Part shown: in pieces, positions 11,201 to 28,584 of the stretch
Layout: each line of letters begins with the position of its first letter
Numbering within the stretch: position 1 is the first letter of the stretch
Assembly: GCF_036231965.1 (NCBI RefSeq)
Contig: NZ_CP109499.1
Coordinates: 62,001 to 126,000, forward strand
Source of the DNA: Streptomyces sp. NBC_01428
GTDB taxonomy: Bacteria > Actinomycetota > Actinomycetes > Streptomycetales > Streptomycetaceae
Direction: 5' to 3'
Length of the DNA: 64,000 bases
Made by a program: the position numbers and the translations under genes
Notes under the pieces: model-generated
Database searches by the model: none
Told to the model about the DNA's origin: nothing
The model's input: only the letters and a program-made list of their open reading frames with translations

Positions 11201-14200
11201 CCTGTGGCGGTCCAGGAGGGCTTGTGCGGCCCGGCGCATGCGCCGGGGGTCGACGGTGCCGCTGAGGTGGAACACCAGTTGCATGCGGTAGGCGTCGAAG
11301 GTGGACGTCGCGGCGAGCAGGGTGTGGAAGAGCATTCCGGACTGGGCGGGGGTCACCGGCCACACCTGGTCCAGGGGGCCCAGGCGCTGCTCCCAGGTGT
11401 CGATCTGGGGCTGGGACACCTCGGCCAGGGGCACGTCGCTGGGGGTGAGGCCGCCGGCGCCGTCGGTGGTGGTGTGGTGGGCCAGGGCGGTCAGGGCCTT
11501 GACCCACAGGTCGGCGAGTTCGGCGACCTGCGGGCGGGTCAGGACGCCGGTGGCGAAGCCGAAGTAGGCGCTCAGTTCGTCGCCTTCGTCGGTGGGTGCG
11601 GCGACCGCGTTGATCTCCAGGGCGGACAGGACGGGCATGTCCGGGTCGTCGGCGGCGATCAGGTCCTGGTGGCCGGTGTCGGGGGTGAAGCCGGCGCCCC
11701 GCAGGTGTTCGGGCAGGTCGGCGGTGGAGGCGCGGCCCAGGTAGTTGAAGCCGATCTGCGGCTGGGGCAGGGCGGCGAGCACGGGGGCGGTGCGGGGGTT
11801 GAGGTGGCGCAGCAGGCCGTGGCCCAGGCCGTTGTCGGGGACTGCCCGCAGGTGTTCCTTGACGGCCTTGAGTGCTGCTCCGGCGGCGGGGCCGCCGGCG
11901 AAGGCGTCCGCGAGGTCGAGGCCCGCGAGGTCCAGGCGGACCGGGTACATGGCGGTGAACCAGCCGATGGTGGCGGTCAGGTCGGCGCCGGGGACGAGGT
12001 GTTCCTCGCGGCCGTGGCCCTCCAGGCGGACCAGTGTCGCGGGGGCGGGGGTGTCGTGGCGGGCGCGCCAGCGGGCGAGGGCGAGGGCGAGGCCGGTGAG
12101 CAGGGCGTCGTCGGCGCCGCCGCGGTACAGGGCGGGCAGGGTGGTCAGCAGGGTGTGGGTGGTGTCGGCGGGGATGCGGACGCGGACGGTGTCGGTGGTG
12201 GCGGCGGTGTCCTGGGCGGGGTCGGTGCGGCGGCTTCCCAGGGGTGGTTCGCCGTCGCGGAGGATCTCCTGCCAGTGGGGCAGTTCCGCTTCCCGCTGGG
12301 GGGTGTTGGCCGTCTCGGCCAGGGCGTGGGCCCAGCGGCGCAGGGAGGTGGAGGCGGGGGCGGGTGGGGGTTCGAGGCCGTCGCGGACGTGCTGCCAGGC
12401 GTCGGCCAGGTCGGGCAGCAGGATCCGCCAGGACACGCCGTCGACGACGAGGTGGTGCAGTACGAGGAGGAGCCGGCCGGGTCCGGTGTCGTCGGTGAGG
12501 TGGACGAACTGGGCCATCACGCCGGTGTCGGGGTCCAGTCGGGAGGCGGCGGCGTCGAGTTCGCCCTGCACGGTTGCCGGGTCGTAGGGCCTGCGGTGGA
12601 GCAGGGTGGCGGCGTCGACGGTGCCGGGGGGCTCCATGCGCAGGCCGGGCTGGAGGCGGACGAGGCGGGAGCGCAGCACGTCGTGCCGGTCCAGGAGGGT
12701 TTGCAGGGTGGCGGTGAGCTGTGCGGGGGTGATGCCGTCGGGCAGGGTCAGCAGGGCGGACATGGAGAACCGGCCGGTGCCCGCGCCGAGGGCCAGGACG
12801 TGGGCGGCGGTCGGGGTCAGCGGGGCCCAGCCGACGCCGGCGCCGGGCAGTTCGGCCAGGACCGGTTGCTGCTCGGCGCCGCGGGCCTCGGTCAGTTCGG
12901 CGAGCCGGGCGATGGTGCGGTGCTCGAAGATGTCGCGGGTGCTGATCCGCACGCCGCGTGCCGTGGCCCGGGCGACGACCTGGATGGAGCGGATGCTGTC
13001 GCCGCCGCTGGTGAAGAAGTCGTCGTCGATGCCGACCCGGGAGGCGGCCAGGACGTCGGCGTACACCTCGGCCAGGATCTGTTCGGTGGCCGTGCGCGGC
13101 GGGCGGTGTCCGGCGCTGGTGAACACCGGGGCGGGCAGCGCGGCCCGGTCGATTTTGCCGCTCGCGGTCAGCGGGAGGCGTTCCAGGGTGAGGAGGGCGG
13201 CGGGCACCATGTAGTCGGGCAGGTGCCGGGCGGCGAAGCGCCGCACGTCGCTCTCGTCGATGCCGGCCGGCGCGGCGGCCTCCTCGGCGGTGGCCGGGGG
13301 CGCCAGGTGGGCGACCAGGCGGGGTCCTGCGGCGGGGTCCTGGTGGACGGTGACGACGGCCTGGCCGACGGCGGGGTGGCGGGCCAGGACGGTCTCGATC
13401 TCGGTGGGTTCGATGCGGATGCCGTTGACCTTGACCTGGGTGTCGGCGCGTCCCGCGTAGACGAGGTGGCCGTCCGTGTCCCAGCGGGCCAGGTCGCCGG
13501 TGCGGTACATGCGTTCGCCGGGCGCGCCGAAGGGGTCGGGCAGGAAGCGCTGGGCGGTCGCGGCCGGGTTGTCGTGGTAGCCGCGGGCGAGGATTCCGGC
13601 GACGTGGAGTTCGCCGATCACGCCGGGCGGGACGGGGGTGAGGTCGGGGCCCAGGACGTGGGTGCGCAGGTTGGCCAGGGGCCTGCCGATGGGCAGCGCC
13701 CCGGTGGGGGCGGGCCCGGCCGGCAGGGTGTGGGTGGTGGCGTAGAAGCTTTCGGTCTGTCCGTAGGCGTTGACGATGCGTACGCCGGGCAGCACGGTGC
13801 GGGCCTTGTCCACCAGGTCGGCCGTCAGGGCCTCGCCGGCGAGGATCAGGGTGTCCACGGTCAGGCGCAGGCTGCCGGGATGCTGGGTGATGTGGTCCAG
13901 GAGGGCGGAGAACACGGCGGGTACGGCGCTGATGGTGGTGCCCGACCAGGCGTCGCGTTCGGCGAGTTCGAGGACGTCGCGGACGATCTCGACGCTCGCT
14001 CCGGTGGTGAGGGCGGTGAAGATCTCGAACACGGAGACGTCGAAGTTCACCGAGGTCGCGGCGAGCATCCGCTCCCCCGGTCCGGCGTGGACGGTGCGGC
14101 GCAGGTCCGTGATGCCGTTGACGACGCCGGCGTGGGTGACGGCGACGCCCTTGGGGGTGCCGGTCGAGCCGGAGGTGAACATCACGTAGGCGAGGTCGTC

Positions 14201-16002
14201 CGGCCGTACCCGCACCGCGGGCAGGTGGGGGGCGGGGCCCGTGAGATCGAGGTCGTCGAGGTGCAGGAGGGGCGCCGCGTCCGCGTCGAGGCCCGCTTGG
14301 GGGGCGGTGGCGCGGTCGGTGAGCAGCAGGGCGGGCCGGGCGGTGGTGAGCAGGAGGCGGGTGCGGGCGGCCGGGTGCCGGGGGTCGACGGGCAGGTAGG
14401 CGGCGCCGGCCTTGAGGACGGCCAGGAGGGCGACGACGAGGTCGGCGGTGCGGGGCAGGGCGACGGCGACCAGCACGTCGGGGCCGGCCCCGTGGGCGCG
14501 CAGGTGGGCGGCGAGGCGGCCGGCGCGCTCGTCGAGCTGCCGGTAGGTCAGGGTGGTGGCGGCGTGGATGACGGCGGGGGCGTCGGGGGTGCGGGTGCTC
14601 TGCGCGGCGAGGAGTTCGGGCAGCGTCGTGGCGGCGTGGGGGGTGGCGGTGTCGTTGCGGCGGGCCTGGTCCTCGCGTTCGGCGTCGGTGCGCACGTCGA
14701 GGGCGGTGAGGGGGCGTCGGGGGCGGTGACCACGTGGCGCAGGACGCGTACGAAGCGGTCGGCGATGGCGGCGGCCGTGCTCTGGTCGAAGAGTTCGCCG
14801 GCGTACTCCAGGCGTCCGTAGGCGCCGCCGTCGGCGTCGGGGACGATGTTGAAGAACAGGTCGAACTTCGCGGAGCGGGTGTCGGCGGCGAGCGGGGTGG
14901 CGTTCAGGCCCGGCAGGTGGATCTGCGGCCACACGAACTGCCAGGCCAGCATGGTCTGGAACAGCGGCTGGTAGGAGGTGGCGCGGTCCTGGCCGAGGAG
15001 TTCCACCAGGCGTTCGAAGGGCAGGTCCTGGTTGTCGTAGGCGGCGAGTGCCTTCTCCCGTACCTGTTCGAGGAGGTCGGCGAAGGTGGGGGCGGTGGCG
15101 AGGTCGGCGCGCAGGACCCAGGTGTTGACGAAGAAGCCGATGAGGTCGTCGAGCTGTTCGTCGGCGCGGCCCTCGATGGGGCTGCCGATCGTCACGTCGT
15201 GGCCGCCGCCGAGTTTGTGCAGGAGCAGGGCGAGGGCGGCCTGGGCGGCCATGGGGGCGGTGGCGCCGTGGTCGGCGGCCAGTTTCCCGATGCCGGTGAG
15301 GAGTTCGGGTTCCAGGGTGAAGGAGACGTGGCCGCCGTGGTGGCCGGGCAGGGTGGGGCGGGGCCGGTCCAGCGGTAGCTGGACCGGCTGCGGCACGCCG
15401 TCGAGTTCGGTGCGCCAGTAGTCGATCTGTGCGGCGGCGACCGACTCGGGGTCGTCCTCGTCGCCCAGGAGCTGGCGCTGCCACAGGGTGTAGTCCTTGT
15501 ACTGGACGGGCAGCGGCGTCCAGTGCGGGGGCCGGCCCTGGCGGCGGGCGGTGTAGGCGGTGACCAGGTCGGTGAGGAAGGGGGCCATGGAGGCGCCGTC
15601 GACGGCGATGTGGTGGAAGACGAACGCGACGACGTGTTCCTGCGGGGCGAGCCGGAAGACGGTGGTGCGCAGCGGGAGTTGCGACTCCAGGTGGAAGCCG
15701 GCGCGCAGGACCGTGTCCAGGGCGGCGTCCAGTTCGCCGGGGGTGGTGTCGGTGACGGTGAAGGGCAGGACGGCTTCGTCGGGGGGCAGGATCTGCTGGC
15801 CCGGTGTGCCGTCGGCGTCCTCCACGATCAGGGTGCGCAGGGTTTCGTGGCGGGTGGCGACGTCGGTGACGGCGGCGGCCAGTGCGGCGGTGTCGAGGGG
15901 GCCCTCCAGGCGGAGCGCGAAGGGGATGTTGTAGGTCGCGGAGGGGCCCTCCAGGCGGTGGAGGAACCACAGCCGGCGTTGGGCGAACGACAGCGGGATC
16001 AT
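8249..16002 (-). CDS. NRPS C-A(Pip)-T-E-C-A(Pip)-T, split by a frameshift
   Basis: Two-module NRPS of about 2584 aa if one missing base is restored. Module 1: C (HHIAVDG near 132), A, T with GGDS (near 1000), E ([13 protein letters not shown] near 1190). Module 2: C (HHALFDGWS near 1685), A, T with GGHS near the C-terminus. Codes read by hand are D-V-F-S-I-A-A-Y-A-K and D-V-F-S-V-A-A-Y-A-K, the type I associate with piperazic acid, so a D-Pip and an L-Pip are predicted. The frame opened by ATG 16002 ends inside the C-A linker; the other frame carries all later domains. The switch is at G5 14710-14714, where six G would restore one protein. Most likely a sequencing error, otherwise a disabling mutation. 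Its Shine-Dalgarno lies in the last codons of the upstream NRPS gene. Confidence 0.9.
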
Positions 16003-16005
16003 CGG

Positions 16006-23817
<7,812 letters not shown>

Positions 23818-23862
23818 CATGTCTCCAAATTCGGCGTTACCAGGGAGCGGGTCGGCAGGTCG

Positions 23863-25050
23863 TCAGCTCTGGTCGAGCAGGGTCAGCAGTTCGTCGTTGT
23901 AGAAGTCGTCGATGGAGCACGCGCCCGACAGGGTGGAGAAGTAGCGGTCGATGTGCTGCTGGTGGCCGACCAGTTTGCGCAGCATGTCGGTGCGGCCCTC
24001 GGGCTTGAGTTCGGCGACGTTCAGGGCGCCCTGGTAGTGGTTGAGGGCCTCGTCGCCCAGGCTGTTCTCGTAGCGGCGCAGGGCCGGTTTGAGGGCGGTG
24101 TCCTCGTGGAGGTTCTGGCCGATGGCGTCGGTGAGGGTCTGGGCCTGGACGAAGGCTTCGGTGATGCCGCGGGCGGTGATGGAGTCCTTGTGGTTGACGG
24201 CGTCGCCGACCAGGACCCAGCCGGGGCCGTAGGCCTTGCGGAAGTAGTTGTCCTGGTGGCCGGTTCCGTAGAGCTGCTCGACGCGCTCGCCGGCCTGCAT
24301 GCGTTCGTACAGTTCGGGGGCGGTGGTGCGGAAGGCGTCGAGGTAGGCGGGTTCGACGGCTTTGCGGACCTGGCCGAAGTCCTCCTGCGGGAAGTACGCC
24401 ATGAGCAGGGTGAGGTCGTCGTTGGTGGGCAGGACGCCGATCCAGCGGCCGGTGCGCTCGTAGAGTTCGAAGTCGGAGGGGACGCCTGACCAGTAGCTGT
24501 AGTAGGTGCAGGTCATCCGCGGGTGTTCGATGACGTTGGGGGCGCCGGTCTTGCGGGCGACCAGGGAGCGCATGCCGTCCGCGCCGACGACCAGGCGGGC
24601 CTGTTCGGTGGTGACGGTGCCGGCGGGGGTGGTGTAGCGCACGCCGGTGACGCGGTCGCCGTCGAAGAGCAGGTCGTTGACCGCGCAGCCCTGCTGGAAG
24701 TCCACGCCGGCCGCGACGGCGCCGTCGGCGAGGATCGGGTCGAGGACGTAGCGGCGGGGCGCGTAGGTGGTGCGCAGGCCGTCGATGGGCAGGGAGAAGC
24801 CCTCGATGCGTACGCCGGGGCCTTCGTAGCGCTGGTGGGTGATCGGCTGGGCGCCCGAGTCGCGGATCCTGTCCAGCAGGCCCCACCGGTTGAGCAGGGC
24901 GATGCCCTGCTGGTGGATGTAGTGCGAGGAGAGGGTGTCCTGGGGGAAGCGCGCTTTCTCCAGGAGCAGGACGCGATAGCCCTGCTGTGCGAAAAGCATG
25001 GCCGTCGGCGAACCCGCACAACGGGCACCTATGACTATCACGTCGTACAT
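23863..25050 (-). CDS. FAD-dependent oxidoreductase (geranylgeranyl-reductase-like monooxygenase)
   Basis: 395-aa flavoprotein. The N-terminal FAD motif is VIVIGARCAGSP (residues 4-15), where the usual GxGxxG reads GARCAG as in this subfamily; a second motif GDAVNHKDSITARGITEA lies near residue 270. ATG 25050 is preceded by AGAGAGG; an upstream extension is possible but lacks a ribosome site. It sits between the free carrier/adenylation pair and the first NRPS gene, so oxidation of the carrier-bound starter amino acid (for example hydroxylation) is a reasonable inference. Action on the finished peptide is the alternative. Confidence 0.8.
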   Translation of the reverse strand: MYDVIVIGARCAGSPTAMLFAQQGYRVLLLEKARFPQDTLSSHYIHQQGIALLNRWGLLDRIRDSGAQPITHQRYEGPGVRIEGFSLPIDGLRTTYAPRRYVLDPILADGAVAAGVDFQQGCAVNDLLFDGDRVTGVRYTTPAGTVTTEQARLVVGADGMRSLVARKTGAPNVIEHPRMTCTYYSYWSGVPSDFELYERTGRWIGVLPTNDDLTLLMAYFPQEDFGQVRKAVEPAYLDAFRTTAPELYERMQAGERVEQLYGTGHQDNYFRKAYGPGWVLVGDAVNHKDSITARGITEAFVQAQTLTDAIGQNLHEDTALKPALRRYENSLGDEALNHYQGALNVAELKPEGRTDMLRKLVGHQQHIDRYFSTLSGACSIDDFYNDELLTLLDQS

Positions 25051-25077
25051 GGCGCCTCTCTTACCGGATTGTTTTTG

Positions 25078-25107
25078 GGCACGGTTCGGCCGCGGCCGAA
25101 CCGTGCC
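25078..25107 (-). promoter_or_regulatory. Perfect 30-bp palindrome before the oxidoreductase gene
   Basis: Two 15-base arms (25078-25092 and 25093-25107) meet without a spacer, 28 bases upstream of the oxidoreductase start. On the minus strand no T-run follows, so it is not a classical terminator of the carrier gene; in RNA it would form a long hairpin in the leader. It could attenuate, stabilise, or be an operator. Confidence 0.6.
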
Positions 25108-25282
25108 GGGGTGAAAGGGGTGCGCTGTTCGCTGCGGCCGGCCGCAAAAAGAAAAAGAAGGGGGCGGTGGCCGTGGACGCATTCGAGGCTATCCGGCCCG
25201 GGCGGGCGGGATGAAGAGATCCTGCGGGCCGTGAAAGGGCTTGGGCGGAGGGAGTTGAAAAGGGTGCGGGCATGCCGCGGGT

Positions 25283-25298
25283 GTCCCGCCGGCGGGAC
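25283..25298. promoter_or_regulatory. 16-bp perfect palindrome, copy 3
   Basis: GTCCCGCCGGCGGGAC, identical to 195-210, in the 288-bp gap between the carrier protein gene and the oxidoreductase/NRPS operon. It is well placed to control the promoter of the leftward NRPS transcript. Confidence 0.65.
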
Positions 25299-25338
25299 GG
25301 CCCCCCGTGTCTGCCCGGGGCGGGCGAGGGGGTGGTGG

Positions 25339-25569
25339 TTACGGGGCGAGGGCGGCCTGGGAGTCGATGTAGGCGGCGATCGACGCCACGGTCGGGTTGA
25401 GGAACATCTGGTCCATGGGGACCTCGGCGCCCAGTTCCTCGATGAATGCGCCCTGAATGCTGACCATGATCAGGGACTGGCCGCCCAGGGCGAAGAAGTC
25501 GTCGTCCGGCGTGATGTCGTCGCGCTGGAGTTCCCGGCACCAGATGGCGCGGACGCGGTCGGCGGTCAT
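25339..25569 (-). CDS. Free-standing peptidyl carrier protein
   Basis: 76-aa thiolation domain with phosphopantetheine motif DDDFFALGGQSL (Ser near residue 33) and the usual helical C-terminus. ATG 25569 is chosen for its GAGAGGAA ribosome site; a GTG at 25593 in the same frame is possible. It follows the free adenylation gene by 38 bp and precedes the flavoprotein gene, so the three probably form a loading and oxidation unit that supplies the first amino acid to the C domain of the first NRPS. Confidence 0.92.
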   Translation of the reverse strand: MTADRVRAIWCRELQRDDITPDDDFFALGGQSLIMVSIQGAFIEELGAEVPMDQMFLNPTVASIAAYIDSQAALAP

Positions 25570-25607
25570 CGCGTTCCTCTCGGTTGTCGTCACGGCCAAG
25601 GGCCCTT

Positions 25608-27194
25608 TCATGCAATGGAGTTGCTGCCGGCGTACGGGGTGCGGCAGACGTCCGCCAGGGCGGCGCGGTCCACTTTTCCGTGCGGGCTCAGCGGAAGGCG
25701 CAGGATGTTCGTGAACCGGGACGGCACCATGTTCCGCGGCAGGGTCCACAGCAGGCGGGTGCGCAGATCGTCCTCGGCGAGGTCGTTGCCCAAGGGGACG
25801 ACGAACGCGTTCAGTTCGGCTTCGCCGCCGTCGTTGTAGGTGACCACCACGGCCGCCTCGCGGACGCCGGTCAGCCGGCCCAGGGCGCGTTCGACGTCGG
25901 TGGGGTCGATGCGCATGCCCCGTACCTTGACCTGGGCGTCCATCCGTCCGGCGACGACGAGTTGGCCGCGGTCGTCGATGAGGCCACGGTCCCCCGTGCG
26001 GTACAGGCGCAGCGGTGTCCCCTCGACGTCGACGGTCGTGAACTTGGCGTTCTCGGGGCCGCTGCCGCCCAGGTAGCCCGCGCCGACGCCGGCTCCGGAG
26101 ATGCAGATCTCGCCGTACTGGCCTGCCTGGACCTCGCGCAGGTCGGCGTCCAGGAGGTGGATGACGGTGTTGTGGGCGGGCCGGCCGACCGGGGCGATGT
26201 CGTGCTCGCCGGGCCGGTAGTGGGCCAGGTCGTAGGAGGTGGCGACATCGGTGCACTCGGCGACGCCGTACTGGTGCAGCAGGGTGACGGTGGTGCCGGG
26301 GCGGCGCGCGAAGCGGGTGAGGCGTTCGCTCTTGAGGGGTTCCCCGCCGAACAGGACGTAGTCGAGGCGGGCGAGTGCGTCGCCGCCACGCGCGTTCTCC
26401 CAGTCGACCAGCAGGTACAGGGTGCTGGAGGCGCAGTGCACGACGCGGATGTCGTACTGGGTGAGCATGCGGTGGGCGAGCATGGCGTCGAAGTTGCGGC
26501 TGGCCATCAGGTGCTGGGTGGCGCCGCAGAACAGGGGGGTCATCAGGGCGCGCTGGGAGAGATCGAAGCCGAAGGCGGAGACGACCAGGTTGTGGGAGCC
26601 GCGGTGCAGGCCGTATTCGAGCTGGAGCCAGTTCATCAGGTTGAACCAGCCCTCGTGGCGGACCGCGGCCAGCTTGGGGGTGCCGGTCGAGCCGGAGGTG
26701 AACACCGCGTAGCAGAGGTCGTCGCCGGTGACGTGGACGTCGGGGCCGGTCGCCGGGAGGGTCGCGAGGTGGCCGGCGAGCTGTTCGAGGTCGATGACCT
26801 CGGCGCCCGCGGACTCGACCATGGCGGCCGTGGCCGGGGAGGCCACGATCAGGGCGAGGTCGGGTACCTGGCCGAGCAGCAGGTGCAGGCGGGCCGCGGG
26901 GTAGGCGGGGTCGAAGGGCACGTAGGCCGCGCCGGCCTTCAGGGTGCCGAGGATGGCGACGATCATGTCGATCGAGTAGTCGAGGCAGATGCCGACCTTC
27001 GCGCCGCGGCCGTGGCCGTGTGCGGTGAGAAAGTGCGCGAACCGGTTGGCCCGGGCGTCGAGTTCCGCGTACGTCACCTGCCGGCCGGACCACACGACGG
27101 CGAGGGCGTCGGGGGTGGCCCTGGCGTGCTCCTCGAACCGCCGGTGGACGACGGGCGAGGGCGGCAGGGCCACCCGCTTTCCCTGAAGGATCAT
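25608..27194 (-). CDS. Free-standing NRPS adenylation enzyme
   Basis: 528-aa ATP-dependent amino/acyl-acid activating enzyme. Motifs A3 [11 protein letters not shown]5 HQYGVAE, A7 RTGDRG, A8 [15 protein letters not shown] and A10 SPHGKVDRAAL are all seen. The hand-read code is D-L-R-H-L-G-Q-D-V-K, which I do not recognise, so the substrate is unassigned; an unusual or later-modified starter is suggested. Asp at the first code position argues for an alpha-amino acid. ATG 27194 is preceded by CGGAG. It lies directly before the free carrier protein and shares the MbtH-headed transcript. Confidence 0.9.
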   Translation of the reverse strand: MILQGKRVALPPSPVVHRRFEEHARATPDALAVVWSGRQVTYAELDARANRFAHFLTAHGHGRGAKVGICLDYSIDMIVAILGTLKAGAAYVPFDPAYPAARLHLLLGQVPDLALIVASPATAAMVESAGAEVIDLEQLAGHLATLPATGPDVHVTGDDLCYAVFTSGSTGTPKLAAVRHEGWFNLMNWLQLEYGLHRGSHNLVVSAFGFDLSQRALMTPLFCGATQHLMASRNFDAMLAHRMLTQYDIRVVHCASSTLYLLVDWENARGGDALARLDYVLFGGEPLKSERLTRFARRPGTTVTLLHQYGVAECTDVATSYDLAHYRPGEHDIAPVGRPAHNTVIHLLDADLREVQAGQYGEICISGAGVGAGYLGGSGPENAKFTTVDVEGTPLRLYRTGDRGLIDDRGQLVVAGRMDAQVKVRGMRIDPTDVERALGRLTGVREAAVVVTYNDGGEAELNAFVVPLGNDLAEDDLRTRLLWTLPRNMVPSRFTNILRLPLSPHGKVDRAALADVCRTPYAGSNSIA

Positions 27195-27288
27195 CAACTG
27201 ACTCCGATGTGTGCGGTGTCCGGTCGGGCGGTGCGCCCGCGGCACCTGGGCAGGGGGTTCGCCCCGGGCACGCCGGGGCGGTGCGCTC

Positions 27289-28008
27289 TCAGGCGCTCTG
27301 GCGTTCGGCGCTCGCCAGCATCCGGGCCACCCACTTGTCGACGGGCAGTCCGTGGGCGGCGGCGGCCTTGGAGCAGTACTCCAGCTGGCCGACGGACAGC
27401 TCGATGGTCAGCGTGGTGACCTTGCTCCCGCCCTGCCCGGCCGTCCGCGGCGACCCGGTGGTGGCGTCCTGCCCGCCGTCGCCGGCGGACTCGGGGAGCT
27501 CGGCGTGCTCTCCGCTCTGCACGGCGAGGCTGGCGCGCACCGCGCGGCGCAGTTCGTTGCGCGACCACTTCTGCTGTTCCGCCTTGCGCAGCCAGTAGTC
27601 CTGCTCGGGCGGGGAGAGCCGGGTCACCTCGGCGTGGTGGGCGAAGCTGAGGCTGTCGCGCCGCCGGTCGTGCTCGAAACGGCGGGCCACCCAGGCGTAG
27701 TTGCGCAGGGTCTGGTAGTCGAGCCCGGTCCGCTCCACGGCCTCCTTGTAGCGCCGCCACCCGTAGGTGGCCTCTCCGTAGATCAGCCAGTCGGCGAGCC
27801 ACCAGGCCGAGGAGTTCACCAGTTCCCGCAGGTTGGCCCCGATCTGTTCCCAGGACCGTTCGGAGAGATTCTGCGGGAAGACCATTCCCGACTTCTGCAC
27901 CGTGGCGTGCGTCCCCACGAAGGACAGGACCACATCGCGCTGGGCCGGCTCTCCCGTGGTGTGCGGCCTCGGCTTGTACCTGCTCGCAGTTCTCGCAGCG
28001 CCCGTCAC
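27289..28008 (-). CDS. LmbU-family transcriptional regulator, copy 1
   Basis: 239-aa protein of the LmbU/HrmB/NovE family, cluster-situated activators with an unusual DNA-binding fold. The conserved block runs from SWEQIGANLRELVNSSAWWL through DYQTLRNYAWVARRFE to the Trp/Arg-rich helix WLRKAEQQKWSRNELRRAVR. GTG 28008 with GGGAG nine bases upstream is chosen because longer starts run into the MbtH gene. A second family member is at 33127. The 16-bp palindromes with CGCCGGCG-like core in front of several operons may be its targets. It lies between the MbtH and adenylation genes. Confidence 0.85.
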   Translation of the reverse strand: MTGAARTASRYKPRPHTTGEPAQRDVVLSFVGTHATVQKSGMVFPQNLSERSWEQIGANLRELVNSSAWWLADWLIYGEATYGWRRYKEAVERTGLDYQTLRNYAWVARRFEHDRRRDSLSFAHHAEVTRLSPPEQDYWLRKAEQQKWSRNELRRAVRASLAVQSGEHAELPESAGDGGQDATTGSPRTAGQGGSKVTTLTIELSVGQLEYCSKAAAAHGLPVDKWVARMLASAERQSA

Positions 28009-28160
28009 AACTTCATCTCCCAACTCGCAGTGTTCGCGCGGTCGTTGACCGCTCCCCCGGCCGTGCCGGGTGCCGGTCGCCGCCGTCGGTCCGGGTCGGC
28101 TCGCTCGGTTGCTCGCGTGGGCCGGGACGCGGCAGGCGCGCACCGGCGCCCCCGGGCACC

Positions 28161-28185
28161 GCGGGGCCCGTCGGCCGGGCCCCGC
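28161..28185 (-). terminator. Hairpin between MbtH and LmbU genes
   Basis: A perfect 10-bp stem (28161-28170 with 28176-28185) with a 5-base loop lies 40 bases after the MbtH stop on the minus strand. It may end or attenuate the short MbtH transcript. Confidence 0.55.
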
Positions 28186-28225
28186 AATCTGACGCAGTGT
28201 CAGCCCAGTTCGGTGGGTGCGGTGT

Positions 28226-28441
28226 TCAGTCCGCGGCCATGGCTTCGCGCAGGCTCCGCGGGCGCAGGTCGGTCCAGTTCGACTCGACGTACTCCAGGCA
28301 CTCGGCGCGGGCCGCCTCGCCGAAGACCACACGCCAGCCGGCGGGCACCTCGGCGAACGCCGGCCACAGGGAGTGCTGCTCCTCGTCGTTGACCACAACG
28401 TGGAAGCGGCCGTCCTCGTCATCGAAGGGGTTCGTGCTCAA
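28226..28441 (-). CDS. MbtH-like NRPS adenylation chaperone
   Basis: 71-aa MbtH family protein, which binds and activates adenylation domains. The family signature is complete: NPFDDEDG at the start, HSLWP, VPAGW, and the C-terminal pattern [11 protein letters not shown]. The start is TTG (28441), a rare start codon that fixes the N-terminus at MSTNPFDD; AAGGA lies 12 bases upstream. It heads the regulator-adenylation-carrier set and has tandem palindromic boxes upstream. Confidence 0.95.
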   Translation of the reverse strand: MSTNPFDDEDGRFHVVVNDEEQHSLWPAFAEVPAGWRVVFGEAARAECLEYVESNWTDLRPRSLREAMAAD

Positions 28442-28536
28442 CTGGCACCGTCCTTAACCGTCATGAAGGTGACTCGGGATGGGCTGTCGCCGGGCCGGGT
28501 GCGAGAGCGCACCGGGCGGCTTCACCGGCCGGTGTT

Positions 28537-28584
28537 GTCCGGTCGACGGGACACCCGGGCGTCCGGTCGACAGGACACCCGGCG
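28537..28584. promoter_or_regulatory. Tandem palindromic boxes, copies 4 and 5, before the MbtH gene
   Basis: A 24-bp unit is repeated head to tail (28537-28560, 28561-28584). Each begins with a 16-bp near-palindrome, GTCCGGTCGACGGGAC and GTCCGGTCGACAGGAC. They end about 95 bp upstream of the MbtH start and match the box at 195-210 in outline (GTCC, six central bases, GGAC). Confidence 0.6.

Noticed and set aside
14705..14720. Programmed ribosomal frameshifting in the NRPS gene
   Set aside because: No slippery heptamer or pseudoknot is evident, and two other genes show the same one-base loss in G runs, which fits base-calling error better.
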